From DASQZT01 sp963728965 (GTDB lineage: Bacteria; Acidobacteriota; Terriglobia; Bryobacterales; Bryobacteraceae), in assembly GCA_963728965.1 (NCBI GenBank), contig CAVSMH010000008.1, forward strand, positions 310,001 to 374,000: a stretch of 64,000 nucleotides of DNA, written 5' to 3'. Each line of letters opens with the position of its first letter. Position 1 is the first letter of the stretch. The translations under genes were made by a program, and so were the position numbers. The notes beneath the pieces are model-generated. The model saw only the letters and a program-made list of their open reading frames with translations, was not told the DNA's origin and did no database searches. Shown piece by piece: positions 34,969 through 43,010 of the stretch.

Positions 34969-36033
34969 ATGGAAACGCTCCGTCGCCTGTTGACCACGAA
35001 TCCGATGACGCTGATTCTGCCGCTGGTGATCTTTGGGGTCACGCTGGGAGTGGGCTATGCCGGGCGCAGCCTGTTCCTGCGGGCGCTACGCGCCTGGACG
35101 GCGCGCACCGAGAGCCGGGTGGGGATGATTCTGACGGACGCGCTGCGGGGGCCGATTCTGATTTGGACGCTGATTCTGGCGTTGCACCTGGCGTTGGAAT
35201 CGTCCGCGCTGCCGGCGCGGGTAGTGGAATGGGGGGCGAAGACGTTTCTGGTACTTTGGATCCTGTCGTTCACCATCATGTGCGTGCGCATCGCGGGGAA
35301 CGTGGTGCGCTACTACGGCGACCAGGTGCCGGGCGCGCTGCCGGTCACCACGCTGACGGAGAGCCTGGCGCAACTGGCGGTGGTGATTTTGGGGATCCTG
35401 CTGCTGATGCGGGCATTGGGTCTGGAGATCACGCCCATTCTGACGGCGTTGGGCGTGGGCGGCCTGGCGGTCGCCCTGGCGTTGCAGGACACGCTGTCGA
35501 ACCTGTTCGGCGGCTTTTACGTGGCGGTGGCGCGCCAGATCCGGCTGGGAGATTACATCAAGCTCAGCAGCGGGGAAGAGGGCTACGTCACCGACATCGG
35601 CTGGCGCAGCACCAGCGTGCGGGCGCTCGCCAACAACATGATCATCATCCCCAACGCCAAGCTGGCGCAGGCGATCGTGATCAACTACCACCTGCCGGCG
35701 AAGCGCATGGCGACGAATGTGCAGGTGGGAGTGAGCTACGATTCGGATCCGGACGAGATCGAGCGGCTGCTGCTGGAGGTCGCCACGAGGGCCGTCGCGG
35801 AAATACCGGAGATGCTGGCGGAACCGGCGCCAGTGGTGATGTTCGATCCGGGGTTCGGGGACTCGGCGCTGGGCTTCACGTTGAACTTTCAGGTAGCGGA
35901 ATTCGTGAACCAGTACCGGGTGCGGCACGAGCTTCGCAAGCGCATTCTGCGGCGCTTCCGCGAGGCCGGGGTAAAGATCCCGTACCCGGCGCGCGATGTG
36001 TTCCTGTACGGAGCCGAGGCGCCCAAGACGTAA
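34969..36033 (+). CDS. Small-conductance mechanosensitive channel, MscS family
   Basis: A 354-residue protein with four to five N-terminal membrane helices (about 12-30, 58-75, 84-108, 130-150), then the pore helix TM3 (about 155-185, LGVGGLAVALALQDTLSNLFGG, Gly/Ala-packed), the MscS beta domain (GDYIKLSSGEEGYVTDIGWR, then NNMIIIPNAKLAQAIVINY) and a C-terminal alpha/beta domain (VGVSYDSDPDEIERLLLEV ... VKIPYPARDVFLYG). It releases solutes on osmotic downshock. GGAG is 8 nt before the ATG. Confidence 0.92.
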   Translation: METLRRLLTTNPMTLILPLVIFGVTLGVGYAGRSLFLRALRAWTARTESRVGMILTDALRGPILIWTLILALHLALESSALPARVVEWGAKTFLVLWILSFTIMCVRIAGNVVRYYGDQVPGALPVTTLTESLAQLAVVILGILLLMRALGLEITPILTALGVGGLAVALALQDTLSNLFGGFYVAVARQIRLGDYIKLSSGEEGYVTDIGWRSTSVRALANNMIIIPNAKLAQAIVINYHLPAKRMATNVQVGVSYDSDPDEIERLLLEVATRAVAEIPEMLAEPAPVVMFDPGFGDSALGFTLNFQVAEFVNQYRVRHELRKRILRRFREAGVKIPYPARDVFLYGAEAPKT

Positions 36034-36128
36034 GGCGCGCTGCGTGAAACGCGACCGGGAGTGTGGGTATCCGCCCGCTGCGCCGCTAACTCATCCGGCG
36101 GAGCTCCGTCCATAGAATTGACGCCAAT

Positions 36129-36173
36129 ATATGGGATTGAGTAATATGGGATCGAATCATATGGACGCAGGCT
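36129..36173. repeat. Three tandem 15-bp repeats upstream of padR
   Basis: ATATGGGATTGAGTA (36129-36143), ATATGGGATCGAATC (36144-36158) and a partial third unit starting ATATGGA (36159) follow one another at exactly 15-bp spacing. They stand in the only A/T-rich part of the 210-bp spacer, about 70-115 bp before padR, and are candidate operator sites for the PadR protein or another regulator. Confidence 0.6.
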
Positions 36174-36243
36174 CACCGGAACCGTGCGAGGGGTTTCGCC
36201 GCGGTCGTTATCGGAGAGATATTCAACTACGAGGTGGATGCAC

Positions 36244-36588
36244 ATGGCTTTGAATTCCGCCGATCCGGAATGGAAGAAGGGAAGCGCGGAGCTGCTGGTT
36301 TTATCGCTGCTGGAGGATCAGCCGCGCCACGGATACGACATCTCGAAACTGATTCAGATCCGCTCCGCGGGGGCCTTGCGGTTTCACGTGACGTCGCTTT
36401 ATCCGCTGCTGCACCGCCTCGAGAAAGAGGGGTGGATCGAGGGCCGCTGGGTGGAGAAGGCGGAGCAGCGGCGGCGGCGGTATTACACGCTGACGAAGCA
36501 GGGCAGGAAGATGCTTCGTTCCAAACAGAAAAGCTGGCGGGACTTCGTGGCCGCGGTCAGCCGGATTACGGGGATCGAACATGCCTGA
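36244..36588 (+). CDS. PadR family transcriptional regulator
   Basis: A 114-residue regulator from ATG 36244; GAGGTGG (36231-36237) fits this start better than the ATG two codons upstream. The winged-helix shows AELLVLSLLEDQPRHGYDIS, ALRFHVTSLYPLLHRLEKEG, IEGRWVEKAEQRRRRYYTLT and KQGRKMLRSKQKSW, the full PadR pattern, with a short C-terminal dimerisation helix. Its gene overlaps the ADOP permease by 8 nt, an arrangement typical of acidobacterial permeases, so it probably represses this operon and answers a substrate of the transporter. The 15-bp repeats at 36129 are likely binding sites. Confidence 0.92.
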   Translation: MALNSADPEWKKGSAELLVLSLLEDQPRHGYDISKLIQIRSAGALRFHVTSLYPLLHRLEKEGWIEGRWVEKAEQRRRRYYTLTKQGRKMLRSKQKSWRDFVAAVSRITGIEHA

Positions 36589-39316
36589 GTGGAGGGAGCT
36601 GGTTCGACAGCGGCTCGCGCCGCTGGGTCTGACGACGCCGGCGGAGGCGGACCTGGCGGAGGAAGTGGCACAGCACCTGCAGGATACGTACGGCGAATTG
36701 CGCAGCGGGGGAGCCGGCAGGGAAGAGGCATATCGGGAAACGATGCGCGAACTCGACGACCTGTATCCACTCCAGGCGGGTCTGGAAAGGAATCAGCGGA
36801 TGCCGAGACGGGAGGAAGTTCGTGCGGGCGAGTCATCGCCGGGCAATCTCGTAGAAGGTCTTTGGAAAGATATCCGGTACGCCTGCCGGAGCATGCGGAA
36901 GAGCCCGGTTTTCGTGGTGTTCGTGGTGTTGACGCTGGCGCTGGGGATTGGCGCGACCACCACGGTTTTCACGCTGATCAATACGCTGATTCTGAATCCG
37001 CTGCCGGTCCCGAACGCGGGTGAGCTGGCGGCGGTGGCGGCCGGCGATGCACAGAACACGTCTCCATCCGCGCCGCTGTTTCCGCTCTCGTTTGCCGACC
37101 TGAAGGACTACCGTTCGGGAAACGAGGTGTTCCGTTCGCTGGCGGGCTACACTTCCACGCGCGGCGTGACGTGGCAGAACCATGGCGTTGCGCAGGGGTT
37201 GTTCGGCGAAATGGTGACGGACAACTACTTCGCCACGCTGGGCCTGACTCCCGCGCGGGGACGTTTCTTCGCACCGGAAGAGGACCGCGATCCGGGCGCG
37301 CACCCGGTCGCGGTGATGAACTACGCGACGTGGCAGAAGCTGTTCGGCGGCGCGGAGAACATTATCGGCCAGCGGCTGAGGGTGAACAACATCGTGCTGA
37401 CGGTGATCGGGGTGGCACCAGCGCATTTCATCGGAGTGAACGCGATCTTCGGCCCCGATTTGTGGACGCCGGCGGCGATGGCGGAGCGGCTGTTCCCGAA
37501 CTCGATGCAGGATGTGCTGACCGACCGGAGCAAGGCGGCGTTCCTGGGGGTGGGGCGGCTCAGGCCGCATGTCACCCAGGCGCAGGCGAGGGCCAACATG
37601 GCCACGCTTGCGTCCGCACTGGCGCGGTTTTATCCGGCCACCAACGAAGGGCACACCGCAACGGTGCGGCCGCTACGAGACGTACTTCTGTCCAGCAGCG
37701 CGAGCACCTCGAGCCCGATGCTGTTCGCCAGCGCGGCGCTGGCGATGGTGGTGGGCATCGTGCTGCTGATCGCGTGCTCGAACGTGGCGAATCTGCTGCT
37801 GGCACGGTCGGCGGCGCGCCAGCGGGAGATGGCGGTGCGGCTGGCAATGGGCGCGAGCCGCGCGCGGCTGATCCGCCAACTCCTGACCGAGAGCGTGCTG
37901 CTGGGGCTGATGAGCGGCGCGCTGGGGCTGTTTCTGGCCGATGCCGGGCTGCAGTTCCTGTTCGGAAGGCTGCCGGGGTCGGCGAACTTCCCCACGCCGA
38001 AGCTGGACGCGACGGTGTTCGCGTTCGCGCTGATGGTGTCGCTGGCGACGGGCCTGCTGTTCGGCACGATTCCGGCTTGGAAAGCATCGCGTGCGAACGT
38101 GGCGGAGGCGTTGAAGGAGTCGGAACGGACGGCGGGGAGGAGCCGCCGGCGGGTTACGATCGGGAACGCCCTGCTGGTGGGGCAGGTTGCGTTTTCGTTC
38201 CTGCTGCTGGTGACGGCGGCGCTGTTTCTGCGCAGCATCGGGCGGGCGTACGCGATGGATCCGGGGTTCCAAACGGCGCACCTGGCGGTGTTCCCGACGA
38301 ATCCCGGTCAAGCGGGATACAGGAAGCCGCAGGCGATCGCGTTCTACAAGGATGTGCGGGACCGCGTTTCGCGAGTCCCGGGGGTGGAGTCGATATCGTG
38401 GTCGTCGAACATGCCGCTGTGGGCGAACAGCGTCAACGGGCTCCAGGTGGAAGGGCGTCAGCAGAAATCCCGCGCGGACCAGGTTCGAACGGTGATTCTG
38501 ACGGTGGACGTGAACTATTTCGAAACCGCCGGAGTGGCCGTGGAGCAGGGGCGCGCGTTCAGCGAGGCGGACCGGGAGGGGTCGCTGCCCGTGGCGATGG
38601 TGAACGAGAAGCTGGCGCGCGACTACTGGCCGGGGGGAGCATTGGGTAAACGGATTCAGTTGCCGGGCGAGAAGGGGATGCGGCAGGTGATCGGAGTCGT
38701 GCGAACGGCCAATTACACGGGTTGGGGGGAGGCGCCGCAGAACGGCGTTTACGTGCCGCTGACGCAGAACTACGCCGACACGATGGTGCTTTATGTGCGG
38801 AGCAAGGGCGATCCGCAGGAGCTGCTGGTGCCGGTGGAGCGGGAGGTGCGGGCGGCCGGGCCGCAGGTGCTGATCTTCGGCACGCGCACGGGGAGCGGGA
38901 TCATCGAGGGCGGTTTGTTCCAGGCGAAGATGGCGGTGGGGCTGCTAACGGTGTTCGGTTTGCTGGCGTTGGGACTGGCGAGTATCGGGCTGTACGGAGC
39001 GCTGGCGTATTCGGTGAACCAGCGAAAGCGGGAGATCGGTTTGCGCATGGCGCTGGGGGCGACACGGCCGGGGGTGCTGCGGCTGGTGTTGGGCGAAGGA
39101 ATGAGATTGGTGTTGACGGGGGTGGGGATCGGGTTCCTGGCGGCGTTGGGGGCCGGGCGATTGCTGAGCCGGATGCTGTTCGGGGTGGGCGCGAGCGACC
39201 CGATCAGCGTGGCGGCGGCGGCGGTGACGCTGTCGGCGGTGGCGCTGGTGGCGTGCTATCTGCCGGCGCGCTGGGCCACGCGGGTGGATCCGCTGGAGGC
39301 TTTGCGGCAGGCGTAA
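36581..39316 (+). CDS. ADOP-type ABC permease with N-terminal extension
   Basis: A 911-residue permease. An extra N-terminal acidic helical domain (about 1-75, EWRELVRQRLAPLGLTTPAE, AEEVAQHLQDTYGEL) of the kind linked to PadR-controlled ADOP permeases precedes an ADOP core: first helix (about 108-130, VFVVFVVLTLALGIGATTTV), MacB periplasmic domain, FtsX helices with SNVANLLLARSAARQREMAV, a second periplasmic domain, and a last FtsX block ending YLPARWATRVDPLEALRQA. No ATPase lies beside it, so it must share one from elsewhere, for example those at 5987 or 10096. It is a paralog of the permease at 6691. Confidence 0.9.
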   Translation: MPEWRELVRQRLAPLGLTTPAEADLAEEVAQHLQDTYGELRSGGAGREEAYRETMRELDDLYPLQAGLERNQRMPRREEVRAGESSPGNLVEGLWKDIRYACRSMRKSPVFVVFVVLTLALGIGATTTVFTLINTLILNPLPVPNAGELAAVAAGDAQNTSPSAPLFPLSFADLKDYRSGNEVFRSLAGYTSTRGVTWQNHGVAQGLFGEMVTDNYFATLGLTPARGRFFAPEEDRDPGAHPVAVMNYATWQKLFGGAENIIGQRLRVNNIVLTVIGVAPAHFIGVNAIFGPDLWTPAAMAERLFPNSMQDVLTDRSKAAFLGVGRLRPHVTQAQARANMATLASALARFYPATNEGHTATVRPLRDVLLSSSASTSSPMLFASAALAMVVGIVLLIACSNVANLLLARSAARQREMAVRLAMGASRARLIRQLLTESVLLGLMSGALGLFLADAGLQFLFGRLPGSANFPTPKLDATVFAFALMVSLATGLLFGTIPAWKASRANVAEALKESERTAGRSRRRVTIGNALLVGQVAFSFLLLVTAALFLRSIGRAYAMDPGFQTAHLAVFPTNPGQAGYRKPQAIAFYKDVRDRVSRVPGVESISWSSNMPLWANSVNGLQVEGRQQKSRADQVRTVILTVDVNYFETAGVAVEQGRAFSEADREGSLPVAMVNEKLARDYWPGGALGKRIQLPGEKGMRQVIGVVRTANYTGWGEAPQNGVYVPLTQNYADTMVLYVRSKGDPQELLVPVEREVRAAGPQVLIFGTRTGSGIIEGGLFQAKMAVGLLTVFGLLALGLASIGLYGALAYSVNQRKREIGLRMALGATRPGVLRLVLGEGMRLVLTGVGIGFLAALGAGRLLSRMLFGVGASDPISVAAAAVTLSAVALVACYLPARWATRVDPLEALRQA

Positions 39317-39441
39317 CGAGGGGGCCGGCGGTGGCGGGTCCCGACTCGCCGTGCCGAAGGTTCGGGGTTGACGAACGGCGCGGCCGGATTCCGGCGCGGT
39401 GCACCGGCCGGGTGGCACACGCTAGAATTGTCTTCTACCCC

Positions 39442-40506
39442 ATGAAAACCTTCACGATCGCGGTGATTGCCGGCGACGGCGTCGGTACCGAAGTGATCCC
39501 CCAGGGCAAGCGGGTGCTGGAGAAGATCGCCAAGAAATACGATGTGGTGTTCGCGTTCCAGGACTTCGATTGGGGCTCCTCGCATTTCTTCCGTTGGGGC
39601 CGCATGATGCCCGCCGGGGCGATCGACCTGCTGCAGCCCTGCGATGCGATTTACCTGGGCGCGGTGGGCCACCCCGATATCCCGGACCATACCACGCTCA
39701 ACGGACTGCTGCTGCCCATCCGCCGCGCCTTCGATCAATATGCGAACGTGCGTCCGGCGTACCTGTACCCGGGCGTGGAGAGCCCGCTGCGAAGGCCGGC
39801 CGGCGGCGAGATCGACATGGTGGTGGTGCGTGAGAACACCGAGGGCGAGTATGCGCAGGTGGGCGGGTTCGTGTACCAGCTCCAGCCCGAAGAGATTGCG
39901 CTGCAGACTTCGGTGTTCACGCGGCGCGGCATCGAGCGGGTGATGCGGTTCGCGTTCGAGCTGGCGGTGAAGCGCGGCCGGAAAAAGCGTGTCACGTCGA
40001 TCACCAAATCGAACGCGCAGGGATACAGCATGGTGCTGTGGGACCGCACCTTTCAGGAAGTGGCAGGGGGATATCCGGACGTGGAAACCGAATCGCTGCT
40101 GGTGGACGCCGCGGCGATGAACTTCATCCGGCGGCCGGAGAGCTTCGACGTGGTGGTGGGATCGAACCTGTTCTGCGACATCCTGAGCGACATTTCGGCG
40201 ATCCTGATCGGCAGCATGGGGCTGGCGGCGAGCGCGAACCTGGACCCGCTGCGACGGTTTCCGTCGATGTTTGAACCGGTGCACGGCTCGGCTCCCGATA
40301 TCGCGGGCAAGGGCGCGGTGAACCCGATCGCCACCATTCTGAGCGGTTCGATGATGCTGGAGCACCTGGGGCTGGCGGACGCCGGCCGGGAGATGGAAGC
40401 GGCGGTGGCGGCGGTGCTGGGCGAGGGGAAGGTGCGCACGGCCGACCTGGGAGGGAAGAACAGCACGGAGGAAGTGACCGACGCGATACTGGAGAAACTG
40501 GGCTAA
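39442..40506 (+). CDS. Isocitrate/isopropylmalate-type dehydrogenase, tartrate dehydrogenase-like
   Basis: A 354-residue beta-decarboxylating dehydrogenase. Landmarks: IAVIAGDGVGTEVIPQGKRV, FDWGSSHFFRWGRMMP (position and sequence as in tartrate/D-malate dehydrogenases), AVGHPDIPDHTT, NVRPAYLYPGVESPL, VVVRENTEGEYAQVGG, the catalytic Lys/Asp segment SITKSNAQGY, NLFCDILSDISA and EPVHGSAPDIAGKG. NAD is the likely cofactor. It is closer to tartrate/D-malate than to LeuB or Icd enzymes, but specificity is inferred. A TAGAAT at 39423-39428 is a likely -10. The stop abuts the murJ GTG. Confidence 0.85.
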   Translation: MKTFTIAVIAGDGVGTEVIPQGKRVLEKIAKKYDVVFAFQDFDWGSSHFFRWGRMMPAGAIDLLQPCDAIYLGAVGHPDIPDHTTLNGLLLPIRRAFDQYANVRPAYLYPGVESPLRRPAGGEIDMVVVRENTEGEYAQVGGFVYQLQPEEIALQTSVFTRRGIERVMRFAFELAVKRGRKKRVTSITKSNAQGYSMVLWDRTFQEVAGGYPDVETESLLVDAAAMNFIRRPESFDVVVGSNLFCDILSDISAILIGSMGLAASANLDPLRRFPSMFEPVHGSAPDIAGKGAVNPIATILSGSMMLEHLGLADAGREMEAAVAAVLGEGKVRTADLGGKNSTEEVTDAILEKLG

Positions 40507-42060
40507 GTGGAGCGGACGGGGCGCCACGCGTTTCTGGTCGCAGCCGGCATTCTGCTCACGCGCGTCGTCGGCCTGGTGCGGCAAAGCGTCTTTCTGCATT
40601 ACTTCGGACTGACGTTCGCGGCGGACGCCTTCAACGCGGCGGTGCGCATTCCCAACTTCCTGCAAAACGTCTTTGGGGAGGGCGCGCTATCGGCGTCGTT
40701 TATCCCGGTCTACTCGCGGCTGCTGGCGGAGGGGGACAGCGCAGAAGCGGACCGGGTGGCGGGGGCGGTGGGGAGCATTCTGGCGCTTACCACGTCGCTG
40801 CTGGTGGTGGGCGGCGTGGTGGCCACGCCGTGGCTGATCGATGCCATCGCGCCCGGGTTCACGGGAGAGACGCGCGCGCTGACGATACGGCTGGTGCAGA
40901 TTCTATTTCCGGGGGTGGGTCTGCTGGTGCCTTCGGCGTGGTGCCTGGGCATTCTCAACAGCCATCGGAAATTCTTCCTGTCGTACACCGCGCCGCTGGC
41001 CTGGAACGCGGCGATGATCGCCACGCTGGTGGCATTCGGCGGCACGGAGCTGAGCCGGCTGGCGGTGCTGCTGGGGTGGGGTTCGGTGATCGGGAGCGGG
41101 CTGCAGTTCGGCGTGCAAGTGCCGTTCGTGCTGCGCCTGGCGCGCCACTTGCGGCCGAGCCTCGACACGCGTTCGCCGCATGTGCGGGAGGTGCTGCGCA
41201 ATTTCGCGCCGGTATTCGTGAGCCGCGGGGTGGTGCAGATCAGCGCCTACGTGGACAACTGGCTGGCGAGCTGGCTGGGGGAAGGGGCGGTGGCGGGACT
41301 GACCAGCGGACAGCTCCTGTACACGCTTCCGGTGAGCCTGTTCGGGATGGCGGTTTCGGCGGCGGAACTGCCGGCCATGTCGAGCGCGCTGGGAAACGCG
41401 GACGAGATTGCGGCGCTGCTACGCCGCCGGCTGAACAGCGGGCTGCGGCAGATCGCGTTTTTTATCGTGCCGTCGGCGATGGCATTTCTGAGCCTGGGGG
41501 GCGTGATTACGGCGGCGCTGTTCCAGACGGGCCGTTTCCGGCACGGCGATTCGCTGTACGTATGGGGGATCCTCGCCGGCTCCTCGATCGGGCTGCTGGC
41601 GTCCACGCTGGGGCGGCTTTATTCGTCCACTTACTATGCGCTGCGCGACACGCGCACACCGCTGCGTTTCGCGGTGATCCGCGTGATTCTGACCACGGGC
41701 CTGGGATACCTGTGCGCGATTCCGCTGCCGGGGTGGATCGGTATCGACAGGCGTTGGGGAGTGGCGGGGCTGACGGCTTCGGCGGGCCTGGCCGGTTGGG
41801 TGGAATTCACGCTGCTGCGGCGCACGTTGAACCGGCGCATCGGAGGTACGGGCCTGCCGGCCCGGCTGGTGGCGAAACTGTGGACGGCGGCGGCGGTGGC
41901 GGCGGCGGCGGCGTGGGGGGTGAAGACGCTGATCGGGACGCAACACCCGATCGTGGTCGCGGTCGCAGTCCTGGGTCCCTACGGGCTGATTTATTTCGGG
42001 ATGACGTGGCTGCTGCGGGTGGAAGAATTCCGCCAGGCGCTGCATCGTTTTGTGCGGTAG
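40507..42060 (+). CDS. murJ: Lipid II flippase MurJ
   Basis: A 517-residue polytopic protein of the MATE/MVF fold with about fourteen helices. The N-terminal GILLTRVVGLVRQSVFLHYF and AADAFNAAVRIPNFLQNVFGEGALSASFIPVYSR are diagnostic, as are the early conserved Arg/Asp residues; ALRDTRTPLRFAVIRV occurs in the second half. It moves lipid-linked peptidoglycan precursor across the inner membrane. The GTG start directly follows the upstream stop, so translation is coupled. The 3' end meets the convergent aldolase gene 5 nt away. Confidence 0.93.
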   Translation: MERTGRHAFLVAAGILLTRVVGLVRQSVFLHYFGLTFAADAFNAAVRIPNFLQNVFGEGALSASFIPVYSRLLAEGDSAEADRVAGAVGSILALTTSLLVVGGVVATPWLIDAIAPGFTGETRALTIRLVQILFPGVGLLVPSAWCLGILNSHRKFFLSYTAPLAWNAAMIATLVAFGGTELSRLAVLLGWGSVIGSGLQFGVQVPFVLRLARHLRPSLDTRSPHVREVLRNFAPVFVSRGVVQISAYVDNWLASWLGEGAVAGLTSGQLLYTLPVSLFGMAVSAAELPAMSSALGNADEIAALLRRRLNSGLRQIAFFIVPSAMAFLSLGGVITAALFQTGRFRHGDSLYVWGILAGSSIGLLASTLGRLYSSTYYALRDTRTPLRFAVIRVILTTGLGYLCAIPLPGWIGIDRRWGVAGLTASAGLAGWVEFTLLRRTLNRRIGGTGLPARLVAKLWTAAAVAAAAAWGVKTLIGTQHPIVVAVAVLGPYGLIYFGMTWLLRVEEFRQALHRFVR

Positions 42061-42065
42061 GACGG

Positions 42066-42956
42066 TCAGCCCTTGAGATCCTGGAACGCCTCTTCGATCT
42101 CTTTCTTCGCCTCGGCGGTGGGCACGCTGAGGGGGAGGCGGGGCGGGCCGCCGTAGTATCCGTTCAGGTCCATGGCATACTTCAGGCCGGGCACGCCGTA
42201 CTTGCTGGTGACCAGCGTGGAGGCGCGGCCGATGCGATTCTGCCAATCCAAACCGGCGGCTTCGTCGCGCTGGCGGTGGGCTTCCCAGATGGCGATTACC
42301 GAATAGGGCGCGGCATTGGCGTAGGCCAGGATGGCGCCCGATGCGCCCATGAGGAGGGAAGGCCACAGGGTGGGCGCCGAACCGACGAGCACCTGGAAGC
42401 CATGCCTGACTTCGCGGAGCATCTGCATGACCTTCTCCATGCTGCCGGAGCTTTCTTTGATGGCGATGACGTTGGGGTGCTCGGAGATGTCCACCACGGC
42501 TTCCACCGGAATATCGACGCCGGTGGCCTGGGGCCAGTTGTAGATGATCAACGGAATGCGCGACTGGTCGGCCACGGCCCGGTAATAGAGGGACTGGGCG
42601 GAGGCGCGATTGACCAGGTTCTTATAATAGTGCGGGGTGCGCACCATAGCCGCCTTGTAGCCCATTTCGGCGGCGCGATTGGTGAGGCAGACGGTTTCGC
42701 GGACGCCCTCCATGCCGGTGCCGGCGATGAGGAGCTTGTCGGGGGCGGCGTGTTTGGCGACGAGTTCCCACATGGTGAGCTTCTCTTCGGTCATGAGCAT
42801 CACGCTTTCGCCGGTGGAGCCCATCACCACATACCCGGAAAGCGAGGTGCGGTTCCACTTCTCGACGTTGTGCTGCACTTTGGCGGCATAGAGGTTGCCG
42901 GCGTGATCGAAGGGAGTCGTAATAGGGGGGTAAATGCCCTGTAGTTTGAGGCTCAT
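42066..42956 (-). CDS. Dihydrodipicolinate synthase/N-acetylneuraminate lyase family aldolase
   Basis: About 296 residues from ATG 42956; a longer frame to 43010 gives an unlikely N-terminus. The (beta/alpha)8 aldolase shows GIYPPITTPFDHAGNLY, YVVMGSTGESVMLMTEEK, LLIAGTGMEG, the Tyr-bearing IPLIIYNWPQATGVDIPV, and the Schiff-base lysine in NVIAIKESSGSMEKV (about residue 165). Substrate specificity residues are not those of a clear DapA, so a keto-acid or sugar-acid lyase is equally possible. It is divergent from pyruvate carboxylase, whose ATG is 54 nt away; pyruvate may be a shared intermediate. Confidence 0.87.
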   Translation of the reverse strand: MSLKLQGIYPPITTPFDHAGNLYAAKVQHNVEKWNRTSLSGYVVMGSTGESVMLMTEEKLTMWELVAKHAAPDKLLIAGTGMEGVRETVCLTNRAAEMGYKAAMVRTPHYYKNLVNRASAQSLYYRAVADQSRIPLIIYNWPQATGVDIPVEAVVDISEHPNVIAIKESSGSMEKVMQMLREVRHGFQVLVGSAPTLWPSLLMGASGAILAYANAAPYSVIAIWEAHRQRDEAAGLDWQNRIGRASTLVTSKYGVPGLKYAMDLNGYYGGPPRLPLSVPTAEAKKEIEEAFQDLKG

Positions 42957-43010
42957 ACTCTGTTCCCAGGATATAGCATCGCCTTTGGTACCCTGAAAGA
43001 ACACCTCCAC

